A stretch of DNA of 20,729 bases from a virus, in the IMG/VR virus record IMGVR_UViG_3300020417_002118, positions 1 to 20,729 of that record, one strand, 5' to 3'. Under the pieces are notes generated by a model that was not told where the DNA came from, did not search any database, and saw only the letters and a list, made by a program, of their open reading frames with translations. The translations under genes and the position numbers were made by a program. Positions 7,431 to 14,530 of this stretch are shown here, piece after piece. Every line of letters starts with the position of its first letter. Position 1 is the first letter of the stretch.

Positions 7431-8414
7431 TTACATGAATATTGACCACCGAACTGTCTCATTTAATGGGTTAGAAAATGAAACACGGAAGCCCGTAGTT
7501 GTTCGATTTGAAATGACGGGAATTTCTCTCTGAGAGTTATCTTCAAAAAGAACCATGTATTGATCGGTACTTAGAGGGCAAGTAAATGTAATATCTACCA
7601 CATCTTCAGCTTGGAAAGCTCGACCACCCACAATCTGACTCTTAGTTAAAGCCGAAGCGTTGTCTCCTGCGTAGACAGCAAGCCTACCCTCCACAGAAAC
7701 CTCAGAACCTACTAAAGTGATACCAACCGTTTGGTTTGCTGAAATGTGGCTCATTGAAATGAGGTTAGTCAACTCTACTTCGGGACACACAGAGCAGCTA
7801 TTTAATAAGAATCTTGTAGCAGAAGAAATAGAAATCTTCCCAATCCCTGTAAACAAGGTGTTCGATACAATAACTTCTGCTTGAGAACTAGTGATGAACT
7901 CAGCATTAGCGTGTCCTGAAATATCTAAAGAGCAACCCTTCAATGTGGTCGGATAAGAAGCCAACCCATCTGATGTTATTTCTATAGCTGAGGGGTTGGT
8001 ATTTCCTAACTGACTCTTAACTACCAAGTTGAATCCGTCTAAAACCACCGAAGCACTCGAAATAGAAATACAAGATGTATCTGTAGACTCAATATTAACG
8101 GCACCTCTTGAGAGAAAAACAACAGGCTTTGAAATAGTGATCTGCTCAGCGTAAGTACCTCCATAAACAATCACTGTCCCTCCCTCTGTAGGGAGTGAGT
8201 CAACTGCGCTTTGGATAGTGGAGTAATCTGAGCCTAAAAGAGACTTAGATACTGTGGCGAAGTTATCCAAACCTCTCTCTGTTATAAGTGTGCTTAGAAG
8301 AATTGAACCAATGTTTGGGTCATATAAACTAAGACTAGAGCCTGCACCTCTTGTAATGTGCGGAGAGTTGTCAGAGAAACCTAATTGTACTTTGTCTGCT
8401 TTTAACGGATTCAT
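7431..8414 (-). CDS. Right-handed beta-helix (tail-spike-like) protein
   Basis: The product has 327 residues. Residues about 64-100 match the entry to a pectate-lyase or pectinesterase-type parallel beta-helix: the STIQSAVDSLP helix, then GGTVIVYGGTYAE and 'ITISKPV'. Short, regular Ile/Val/Ser-rich strands follow to about 260. Residues 270-327 form a separate C-terminal domain with YMVLF (286-290) and NRTTTGF (303-309), shared with the small protein at 4355-4768. The N-terminal 60 residues may attach it to the virion. This layout fits a tail spike or accessory fibre that binds or cleaves surface glycan. No catalytic residues can be assigned. ATG at 8414 has AGGAG at short spacing, and the 5' leader can fold over that site. 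Its place among replication and transcription genes is unusual for a structural gene. Confidence 0.72.
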   Translation of the reverse strand: MNPLKADKVQLGFSDNSPHITRGAGSSLSLYDPNIGSILLSTLITERGLDNFATVSKSLLGSDYSTIQSAVDSLPTEGGTVIVYGGTYAEQITISKPVVFLSRGAVNIESTDTSCISISSASVVLDGFNLVVKSQLGNTNPSAIEITSDGLASYPTTLKGCSLDISGHANAEFITSSQAEVIVSNTLFTGIGKISISSATRFLLNSCSVCPEVELTNLISMSHISANQTVGITLVGSEVSVEGRLAVYAGDNASALTKSQIVGGRAFQAEDVVDITFTCPLSTDQYMVLFEDNSQREIPVISNRTTTGFRVSFSNPLNETVRWSIFM

Positions 8415-8417
8415 ATT

Positions 8418-8462
8418 GCTCCTCTTTCTGAATGATTGTCTATGTGAAAGAGGGGCTATATA
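8418..8462 (-). promoter_or_regulatory. TATATA promoter candidate and RBS-hiding hairpin before the beta-helix gene
   Basis: On the minus strand TTTATATA (ending at 8457) is followed directly by CCTCTTTC (8446-8453), which pairs perfectly with GAAAGAGG (8421-8428). Two more G-C pairs lie beyond one mismatch. The 3' arm contains the AGGAG ribosome site of the gene starting at 8414. A transcript starting 6-8 bases after the TATATA would lack much of the 5' arm, so only read-through transcripts would be fully folded. Confidence 0.5.
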
Positions 8463-8471
8463 AAAGAGGTA

Positions 8472-8957
8472 CTATTTACTTTGCCTCTTGAGTGCTCTTT
8501 GGACTCCCCTATAACAAGAAATGCGATCTGAATATCCTGCTATTTTAGCGATCTGACCGTAAGTCATTTTTGTGGTTAATCTGAGCCTTAATGCGAAGTC
8601 TCCCTGATCATGTTTAAAAGGTTCAGGCAGTCCTCTGTCTTCACAAAATCTTCTGATACGAAAGTACACTTTATCTTTGTGGAGGCTCATAAGCTTACCA
8701 ATGTCTTTTACGCTCATACCATTCTTATAAAGCGCATGAAGGTACTCACCATTTCTCCTTCTACGAGGTAAAGGAAATGGTGAGGATGTGAGCCTAGCAT
8801 ACTTCCTAGCTTGATATGTCGCCTGCCTACTAGAGATACCCAAAGCTCTACCTATTTCTCTGTAGGTCATGCCTTGGGAGTACAGAGAATAGGCTTCAAA
8901 GCAAAGAGTGTCTATCAGTCCTCCCAAATCTGATCCCACCAACAAGCGCAGTCCCAT
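8472..8957 (-). CDS. DNA-binding protein with three tandem helix-turn-helix units
   Basis: The 161-residue basic protein contains three similar HTH units spaced about 50 residues apart. They are at about 23-55 (SLYSQGMTYREIGRALGISS), 73-105 (ALYKNGMSVKDIGKLMSLHK) and 123-157 (RLTTKMTYGQIAKIAGYSDR). Each has a 'G/K-M-(T/S)-(Y/V)' turn before the helix, so they look like internal duplications. A basic linker (PRRRR, 64-68) joins units one and two. The gene overlaps the end of the amidase gene by 43 bases. ATG at 8957 has only a weak ribosome site. It is probably a transcription regulator or small sigma-like factor. Targets cannot be inferred. Confidence 0.65.
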   Translation of the reverse strand: MGLRLLVGSDLGGLIDTLCFEAYSLYSQGMTYREIGRALGISSRQATYQARKYARLTSSPFPLPRRRRNGEYLHALYKNGMSVKDIGKLMSLHKDKVYFRIRRFCEDRGLPEPFKHDQGDFALRLRLTTKMTYGQIAKIAGYSDRISCYRGVQRALKRQSK

Positions 8958-9865
8958 TTCTTTCGGGTAATGTGATGATGACCAATAACACCCGTAAAGC
9001 TACCCGTAAGGTAGTCTTTATCTACCACTCCATGATAGAAATCCCCATCATAAGATTGTCCGTCAGAACCTCTAGGGCATTGATAAGGAATGTCGAGAAC
9101 ATCACAGAGAGATTTAATCGCTTCTTTGACAGCGAGAGCTACTCTTGGGTCAAGACTTAAAACCCTTTTATCTCCTCGACCTGTATCATTGTCGATCACT
9201 GAAATGTCGTAGCTCTTTTTAATATAGTGGTCTTTCCATTTCAAGCTCGGTTGCTGACAAATATCAATACCTACAGAATAAGAGTTCGCCCAACCTGCGT
9301 GCCAGCTTTTATGGTGGAGGTCGAGATACTGATAAATGGTAGGCTCTCCATCGGAGCTTACACCAATCCCTGCATGAGAGCTTACCTTTCGGTCAGGGCT
9401 TGAGAATACCCGATGACAATGAACAGGGTCTAATCCTCCCCAATGAACCACGATCATTGTAGGTCGTTTCCCTTTGCGACTTGAGAAATGACCGAACCTA
9501 TGGAGATCAAGCCCTCCTCTTTGGTCGAAGTTCACGGTCTGAACATCAGAATCAATATCTACATTAATGCGCCTATCGTTCAATGTCCAAAAAGGTTGGG
9601 TATCATCTACATGATCGAACTTTTTAAGAAGAGCTGACCATGTACCTCTGCCAAGCTTACCATCAACGTGGCTTCCTGCACCAAAGGTGTCCTCTTGAAA
9701 TGCCTCTACAGCAAGAGCGAACTCATTACTATCATAAGGCATACACAAATTCTGATATGTATCTAAAGCACTCTGCGGAATGTTCCCACCCCAACCTACG
9801 CTTTGAGACGCTTTTGCGTTATATGCACAGGCACTTTTTCTTGATTGAGTTATGGTACTCGACAT
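8915..9865 (-). CDS. Endolysin: N-acetylmuramoyl-L-alanine amidase with peptidoglycan-binding domain
   Basis: The 316-residue protein probably cuts the amide bond between N-acetylmuramic acid and L-alanine to lyse the host. A PG_binding_1-like segment lies at about 48-82 (AVEAFQEDTFGAG, then VDGKLGRGTWSAL). An Amidase_2/PGRP domain covers about 130-316. Likely zinc ligands are His141 (IVVHWGG), His296 (GHHHIT) and Asp305 or Cys306 (KKWDCA), with Lys303 near the active site. The family's 'WHAG' motif is at 188-191, followed by 'SVGIDI'. No signal peptide is visible, so export would need a holin or similar; none is identified here. ATG at 9865 has AAAGG eight bases upstream. The gene is divergent from the chaperonin gene with only 27 bases between starts. 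Confidence 0.88.
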   Translation of the reverse strand: MSSTITQSRKSACAYNAKASQSVGWGGNIPQSALDTYQNLCMPYDSNEFALAVEAFQEDTFGAGSHVDGKLGRGTWSALLKKFDHVDDTQPFWTLNDRRINVDIDSDVQTVNFDQRGGLDLHRFGHFSSRKGKRPTMIVVHWGGLDPVHCHRVFSSPDRKVSSHAGIGVSSDGEPTIYQYLDLHHKSWHAGWANSYSVGIDICQQPSLKWKDHYIKKSYDISVIDNDTGRGDKRVLSLDPRVALAVKEAIKSLCDVLDIPYQCPRGSDGQSYDGDFYHGVVDKDYLTGSFTGVIGHHHITRKKWDCACWWDQIWED

Positions 9866-9892
9866 CTCTTAAACCTTTCTGAGAGGATATAA

Positions 9893-11260
9893 ATGAGTTT
9901 CCGACAAATGATACCCGATATAGAAGAAATATCATCACTATTAGTAATCTCTCACGCTTCTAGTGGTAAAAGTATCGCAATCACTAGAAATAATCAGCAT
10001 TTTTCTAATCTTTCAGCTAAGTCTACTCTGAACGAGTGGACTCCTAGACATAAATTAGTCCAAAGTGCTTTACTTGATGTGGTAGGAAGCGGAGATGGAG
10101 GTAAGTTAGGGTCTTTTATCACCATTTCTTTGATCAGGTCTTTAGCAAAGCATAAACATGGGGGACACCCTGACCTCACAAAAGAAATACTCTCACATTT
10201 AGATGAAGTAATCGCTAATATTTCTGAGAAATCTGTAGAGTCGAAGAAAGAACATCTAATATCAGTAGGTGAAGATTTAGATTTTGCAGACCAACTTGCA
10301 GACGCAGTATTTCTAGGTGGCGCAGAAACTCACATATCATTGGAGAGGTATGGAGGAACAGGTTGTGAAGTAATAGAGTCAGAAAGTTTACTGACAGAAG
10401 CTCGACCTTTACATATTTCTGAACAAGTTTCCTTGAAAGGTTCTATGGTCGCTTTACTCCCAACTAGAGTATCTAGCTTTAAAGATGTAGCAGAGCCTCT
10501 TGAGCTTATGGGTACTTTCCCAAACAGACCTCTAGTTATTATCGCCCCTATGATGAGAGGAGAAGCTCTCGCTACGATTAAGAGAAATAGAGATGAGGGT
10601 GTTGTTGAAGTGTATGGGGTCGAGGCTCCTTTAGTTACTTGGGGCAAAGGGTGGTTAGAAGATGTAGCTTCTTTTACGGGGGGTACTTTATACGACTCAT
10701 TTCTTCATTCAGAGTTCAAACCCTATATGTTCGGCTCTGCTAGAGAGATCACACTCAAAAACAAAGAAATGATTATCGACCCTTATGATGATCACGCTGA
10801 AGTTACAGCCGAGCGCATTTCCCAACTCTTATATGAGGCGAACAACTCCCCTCACTCACATACCCAAGACTTGTGGAGGAAAAGAGCGGCTTCTTTGGGA
10901 GGAACTTTGATCAGAGTCAAGGTCGGAGGTACTACAGAAGCGGAAGCAAGACTTCGTAGAAATAAAGCTGAGAAAGCCATGCTTTCGATGGGTATGATGT
11001 TGGAGGGAGGTCATGTCGAAGGAGCTATCCCGACACTCTCAGAAATAAAAGGAATACACCCTATAATAGATAGGGCTTTAGTCGCTCCTCTTAGAGTAGT
11101 TGCGATCAATAAGAGACTTAACACCTTGGAACAAGCGAAGAAATGTTCTCCTAAACTGTACGAGCCTTTCCCTCTTACAAGACTTCTTTCTTTAGTTCGA
11201 TCTAGTTTCTCAGTCGCCACAACCATTTGTAGCGTAGCAAGGATAATAAATAAGAAATGA
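9893..11260 (+). CDS. groEL: Shortened GroEL-like chaperonin, apparently without ATPase residues
   Basis: The 455-residue protein (GroEL is about 548) is collinear with type I chaperonin. Matching segments are SGDGGKLGSF (66-75, GroEL's GDGTTT loop), the apical-domain RPLVIIAPMMRGEALATI (212-229), VEAPLVTWGKGWLEDVASF and TGGTLYD (243-268), the intermediate-domain 'RAASLGGTLIRVKVGGTTEAE' region (331-351), and the C-terminal PLTRLLSLVRSSFSVATT (427-444). Conserved ATP-site residues are lost. The DGTTT threonines are Gly-Lys-Leu. The catalytic Asp398 position is Lys361. The region holding Asp495 is deleted. The N-terminal strand is also trimmed. ATG at 9893 has GAGGA at good spacing. Phage GroELs are known (for example in phage EL), but this looks like a degenerate form that could act as an ATP-independent holdase, a modifier of host GroEL, or a repurposed ring protein. 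Confidence 0.82.
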   Translation: MSFRQMIPDIEEISSLLVISHASSGKSIAITRNNQHFSNLSAKSTLNEWTPRHKLVQSALLDVVGSGDGGKLGSFITISLIRSLAKHKHGGHPDLTKEILSHLDEVIANISEKSVESKKEHLISVGEDLDFADQLADAVFLGGAETHISLERYGGTGCEVIESESLLTEARPLHISEQVSLKGSMVALLPTRVSSFKDVAEPLELMGTFPNRPLVIIAPMMRGEALATIKRNRDEGVVEVYGVEAPLVTWGKGWLEDVASFTGGTLYDSFLHSEFKPYMFGSAREITLKNKEMIIDPYDDHAEVTAERISQLLYEANNSPHSHTQDLWRKRAASLGGTLIRVKVGGTTEAEARLRRNKAEKAMLSMGMMLEGGHVEGAIPTLSEIKGIHPIIDRALVAPLRVVAINKRLNTLEQAKKCSPKLYEPFPLTRLLSLVRSSFSVATTICSVARIINKK

Positions 11261-11658
11261 GAAGTAGAAGAATTAACTACAGAAGTGTATCAACCCCAAA
11301 AGACCTCGAAGTCTTTGAATGGGCTTTGATTGAGGGAGACTCAGTAAAGAATGCCTTTCTTGAGGGTAAACAACGCTATCTATTTCTTAGGGAAGCTAAA
11401 CGCTACTACATTCTCCCATCTGAAAGAACTCCTCTAACTAAAGAGGAAGGGATTATAGAGATGAGGTCGATTGAGGTAATTCAGCTTCCAAAGTCCTACG
11501 TTCTCGTAATAATCTTATCCTCAGATACGTTTTTGTTCTTCACGGACAGAGTAAACCCTCATAGGAAATTGCTTGATCAAGTAATCTCCGAATATGAGGC
11601 AGAGGGTATTATTTCCGAAGAACTATTGAGTAAATACCATAGCTTAGAAGGGTTTTAA
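11257..11658 (+). CDS. Hypothetical protein, 133 residues
   Basis: The start ATG overlaps the chaperonin stop (ATGA), so it is translationally coupled to it. A weak AAGGA lies 13 bases upstream. The N-terminus is very basic. The middle has strand-rich segments (YLFLREAKRYYILP, then 'VLVIILSSDTFLFF') and the C-terminus has an acidic helix (about 105-133). There is no signal peptide. I do not recognise a family. The coupling hints at a function with the chaperonin, which is inference only. Confidence 0.65.
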   Translation: MRSRRINYRSVSTPKDLEVFEWALIEGDSVKNAFLEGKQRYLFLREAKRYYILPSERTPLTKEEGIIEMRSIEVIQLPKSYVLVIILSSDTFLFFTDRVNPHRKLLDQVISEYEAEGIISEELLSKYHSLEGF

Positions 11659-11673
11659 GAAAGGTAAATACCG

Positions 11674-12252
11674 ATGATAGAAATAAAGATTGGCGATTGT
11701 GCAGAAAGACTCAAAGACCTAGAAGATAACTCGGTTGACGCTATTATTTCTGACCCTCCCTATGGACTCAAGTTTATGTCAAAGGGTTGGGACAATATCG
11801 GTGAGGGTAGTCAACAAAGAGAATGGCATAGGAAATGGCTGACTGAAGCTCACAGGGTGTTGAAACCCAACGGAGTGATCAAAGCTTTTAGTGGCTCAAG
11901 AACTTTCCACCACCTGATAGCTATGATGGGAGAAATAGGTTTCTCAGACTTGAGGGTAGAAGCATGGACTTATGGTTCGGGCTTCCCCAAGTCTTTAAAT
12001 GTAAGTAAAGCGATAGACAAAAGTTTAGGTGCTGAAAGAATCGTAGTAGGTACACAAAAGATGTCAGGCACTGCCCGTAAGATTAAAGGTACGAATAAAC
12101 ATGGTGGAAAGATGGCAGGCATTGACCAAGAGTATGAAGAGACAAGTATTGAAATAACAGTTTCATCAAGCAAAGAAGGTAAACAATGGGAGGGTTGGGG
12201 TACTGCGCTCAAACCCTCTTGGGAACCCATTTGTATAGGAGTTAAGAAATGA
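11674..12252 (+). CDS. DNA methyltransferase N-terminal (catalytic) half, copy A
   Basis: The 192-residue product matches only the first half of a beta-class N4-cytosine/N6-adenine DNA methyltransferase. It carries catalytic motif IV as SDPPYGLKFMSKGWDNI (DPPY at 27-30), then KPNGVIKAFSGSRTFHHL (64-81), YGSGFPKS (100-107) and the WGTALKPSWEPI segment near the C-terminus. The SAM-binding motif I (DPFxGSGTTG) is absent and is supplied by the gene at 13147. Residues about 108-168, the presumed target-recognition part, differ from copy B (12569-13147) while both ends are nearly identical. ATG at 11674 has AAAGG nine bases upstream. The stop overlaps the next start (ATGA). The usual fused protein continues with RKPL, which is exactly where the next gene picks up. 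Confidence 0.85.
   Translation: MIEIKIGDCAERLKDLEDNSVDAIISDPPYGLKFMSKGWDNIGEGSQQREWHRKWLTEAHRVLKPNGVIKAFSGSRTFHHLIAMMGEIGFSDLRVEAWTYGSGFPKSLNVSKAIDKSLGAERIVVGTQKMSGTARKIKGTNKHGGKMAGIDQEYEETSIEITVSSSKEGKQWEGWGTALKPSWEPICIGVKK
11704..11756 (+). repeat. Direct repeat, copy 1 of methyltransferase duplication
   Basis: These 53 bases are identical to 12599-12651, an offset of exactly 895 bases. The offset also separates the two start codons (11674 and 12569). The surrounding similarity covers about the first 320 bases of each gene without insertions, then stops at the variable segment and resumes at the 3' ends. Confidence 0.9.
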
Positions 12253-12572
12253 TCATCACTATCCTTAGAAAACCTTTAGATGGTAGCGTGGCTGACAACA
12301 CCCTTAATCATGGGTGTGGGGCTATAAACATAGATGACACTAGAGTAGGCGATATAGTCCAAGACACGTCTAAGAATGGAAGATCGCCCACTTCACATAA
12401 AGCGACAGTCTTCCAATCGGGCTTAAAAGAGAGCTTCGTAGGTCAGATGACCGTAGGGAGATGGCCTGCTAACTTTATCCTTAAAGGCGAAAAGGCTATT
12501 GAAGCTCTCGATAATAAAAGTGAAAAAAGCTCAGAGTTCTTCAAGCAGTTTAAGGAAGATAATGACCAATGA
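12249..12572 (+). CDS. Methyltransferase linker segment as a separate gene
   Basis: The 107-residue product corresponds to the middle of fused phage and bacterial methyltransferases of this family. RKPLDGSVADNTLNHGCGAI (7-26) with NIDDTRVG, and later GRWPANFIL (70-78), are typical of that linker. It has its own ribosome site (AGGAG, 7-base spacing) and overlaps copy A by 4 bases (ATGA) and copy B by 4 bases (ATGA). It has neither DPPY nor the SAM motif and cannot be an enzyme alone. It may be a structural piece of a multi-subunit enzyme, or a remnant of the fused gene. Its intact frame and ribosome site favour expression. Confidence 0.65.
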   Translation: MIITILRKPLDGSVADNTLNHGCGAINIDDTRVGDIVQDTSKNGRSPTSHKATVFQSGLKESFVGQMTVGRWPANFILKGEKAIEALDNKSEKSSEFFKQFKEDNDQ

Positions 12573-13147
12573 TAAAAATAAAGATTGGTGATTGCACTGA
12601 AAGACTCAAAGACCTAGAAGATAACTCGGTTGACGCTATTATTTCTGACCCCCCTTATGGACTCAAGTTTATGTCCAAAGGTTGGGATAATATCGGAGAG
12701 GGTAGTCAGCAAAGGGAATGGCATAGGAAATGGTTAGTGGAATCATATCGAGTTCTTAAACCTAACGGAGTGATCAAAGCTTTCTCAGGGTCTAGGACAT
12801 TTCATCATCTAATAGCGATGATGGAAGAAATAGGTTTCTCAGACTTGAAGGTTGAGGCTTGGGTTTACGGTTCGGGCTTTCCTAAATCCCACAACCTCGC
12901 TAAACAGTTTGAAAAAAAAGCAGGGGTTGAGGGCGAAGTAATTGGCTATTCTAAAGGAGTTTCCGTTGAAGACTCTCAAGGGTATGGTGGGATTGGTCGA
13001 GGTGCTGTGGGCATTGTTCAAAAAGCCGTAGACCTACCAATCAGAGCATTAGTTACTGAAGAAGCTAAAACATGGAATGGTTGGGGTACTGCTCTCAAGC
13101 CCTCATGGGAGCCTATTTGCATTGGAATTAAGAAAGGAAATAACTAA
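12569..13147 (+). CDS. DNA methyltransferase N-terminal (catalytic) half, copy B
   Basis: It has the same length (192 residues) and layout as copy A, with DPPY at 27-30, FSGSRTFHHL and YGSGFPKS. By hand alignment about 8 of the first 107 residues differ. Residues about 108-168 are different (for example GYGGIGRGAVGIVQ against the GTNKHGGKMAG region in A). The ends converge again at WGTALKPSWEPICIG. This is the pattern expected of two specificity variants. The start overlaps the linker gene (ATGA), with AAGGA 12 bases upstream. The stop overlaps the next start (TAATG). It lacks motif I, so SAM binding must come from the downstream subunit. Confidence 0.85.
   Translation: MIKIKIGDCTERLKDLEDNSVDAIISDPPYGLKFMSKGWDNIGEGSQQREWHRKWLVESYRVLKPNGVIKAFSGSRTFHHLIAMMEEIGFSDLKVEAWVYGSGFPKSHNLAKQFEKKAGVEGEVIGYSKGVSVEDSQGYGGIGRGAVGIVQKAVDLPIRALVTEEAKTWNGWGTALKPSWEPICIGIKKGNN
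12599..12651 (+). repeat. Direct repeat, copy 2 of methyltransferase duplication
   Basis: These 53 bases are identical to 11704-11756. Together with the flanking similarity they could support recombination between the two gene copies, deleting or exchanging 895 bases. Confidence 0.9.
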
Positions 13148-13956
13148 TGGAAGAAATGATCGAATACTTCAAAACAATGATTACACCTCCCGTAGAAGAC
13201 GCTTGTATTATCGTAGGGAAGCCATCAGAAATAGATTACGAAAAGTATCGTATCATCGAGGGTAATAGTATCGTACCACTCTACGATCCTGTCGCTCATG
13301 GAGCTATCCTGTTAGATGAGCCTACTGAAGAAGAATCACAAAAGCTCATGGCTATTCTAAAACCTGGCGCACACATCGTACTTATACCTAAAGACATAGG
13401 GTACAAAGGTGTGATCGCTCTTGAAGACCAAGGGTTTGAAGTGAGAGACGCTATCTTTGTAGGAGAAAACTCTGAGGAGTTTCATTACACCTCTAAAGCG
13501 AGCCGATCTGAAAGAGAAGCAGGCTTAAAAGGGTTCAATAAAAAGGACAGCTCGGAGATGACAGGTCGGAAAGAAAACTCTAAAGGTTTGATGAGAGTTA
13601 GAGAAGACGGTTCGGTAGGCACAAACCCCTATGCAGGCACAGCAGGAGGTCAAAACCCAAGAGCAAACATTCACCCTACAGTCAAACCAATCGACATTAT
13701 GGAGTGGTGTGGTCGAGACATAGCCCCTAACTCTAAAGTCGTAGACCCATTTCTTGGAAGCGGTACTACGGGTATAGCTATGAGCCGTTTAGGACATGAC
13801 TTTGTGGGTATAGAGCTGAACCCCGAATATGCAAAGATATGTGAGGGTAGGATTAGACATTGGATGCCTATCGGCTCAGAAATAGTATCGGAAGCTGAGG
13901 TTGGTAAAGCCGAAGCTCAAGAGGGTGATACTATTTCCATCTTTGACTTGTTTTAG
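13147..13956 (+). CDS. DNA methyltransferase C-terminal (SAM-binding) half
   Basis: The 269-residue product carries the second half of the beta-class enzyme: TSKASRSEREAGL (115-127), NIHPTVKPIDIMEW (174-187), SAM-binding motif I DPFLGSGTTG (200-209) and VGIELNPEYAKI (220-231). Its first 110 residues look like a decayed N-terminal half: ILLDEPT (54-60) sits where DPPY would be, followed by LKPGAHIVLIPKD and ALEDQGFEVRDAIFV. Without DPPY it should be inactive alone and needs copy A or B. The ATG at 13147 has AAAGGA eight bases upstream and is coupled to copy B by TAATG. The C-terminal tail is acidic. It converges with the minus-strand gene at 13964 across seven bases without a visible terminator. 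Confidence 0.85.
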   Translation: MEEMIEYFKTMITPPVEDACIIVGKPSEIDYEKYRIIEGNSIVPLYDPVAHGAILLDEPTEEESQKLMAILKPGAHIVLIPKDIGYKGVIALEDQGFEVRDAIFVGENSEEFHYTSKASRSEREAGLKGFNKKDSSEMTGRKENSKGLMRVREDGSVGTNPYAGTAGGQNPRANIHPTVKPIDIMEWCGRDIAPNSKVVDPFLGSGTTGIAMSRLGHDFVGIELNPEYAKICEGRIRHWMPIGSEIVSEAEVGKAEAQEGDTISIFDLF

Positions 13957-13963
13957 TCAGTGC

Positions 13964-14530
13964 TTAAGAAATTCTAAAGTAACCTTTAGTTGGGCTGTAA
14001 ACTGACCCTAAACTACTCAGACGAGACATGAGTCCATCTTGGATAGCACTTAAGTATTCCTCAAGTGTCTCAAAGCCATCTTCTCTCGCCCATACATTAA
14101 AGTTTCTGACGGGGGTAATCGTAATCTGAGTCATACCACTATAAAGAGAGCTTTTTTCTTTTTGTGCGTCTACATCAACACCTAGACTTGAAGAATGTAG
14201 CCAATACCTCTTAGAAGACACTGAAGTGTGCATGATTATTTCTTCTTTGGTGTTTTTTTCAATGATTATATTTGGGAGTTGCAACTCTTCAGGCGTTTCC
14301 AATTCAACGATTAACCCACTGTTGTTAATTCTAATGCTGTATTCCCACCCCATCTGATCAATGAAAGATTCAATCCTTATGGTTAATAGGCGAAGATCTC
14401 TTAGGTCTAAAGAAATGCCTGTAAAACGAAGTGTCAGACTTGATTTCTCTATGTGAGTTTCGAGTGATCTACCAAAAACTTTTTTAGCTTTTAGTGCTAC
14501 TTGGTCATTAAAGTTTTCCATCATTTTCAT
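13964..14530 (-). CDS. Hypothetical protein, about 188 residues
   Basis: I do not recognise a family. The start is taken as ATG 14530, which overlaps the upstream stop (ATGA). The ATG at 14524 is better spaced from AGGA and is a close alternative. An in-frame TTG at 14566 has no support. The protein has an N-terminal helix with basic residues, a strand-rich centre, and a C-terminal part rich in Ser/Tyr/Phe with 'EDGFETLEEYLSAIQDGL' as a clear helix near 150-170. There is no membrane segment. It is coupled with the Cys-His-Asp protein gene upstream. Confidence 0.65.
   Translation of the reverse strand: MKMMENFNDQVALKAKKVFGRSLETHIEKSSLTLRFTGISLDLRDLRLLTIRIESFIDQMGWEYSIRINNSGLIVELETPEELQLPNIIIEKNTKEEIIMHTSVSSKRYWLHSSSLGVDVDAQKEKSSLYSGMTQITITPVRNFNVWAREDGFETLEEYLSAIQDGLMSRLSSLGSVYSPTKGYFRIS

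Noticed and set aside
11674-13956. Methyltransferase split caused by sequencing frameshifts
   Set aside because: Each piece starts with ATG overlapping the previous stop and has a ribosome site, and the first half occurs twice. Simple base errors do not produce that. No canonical slippery heptamer is seen at the junctions.
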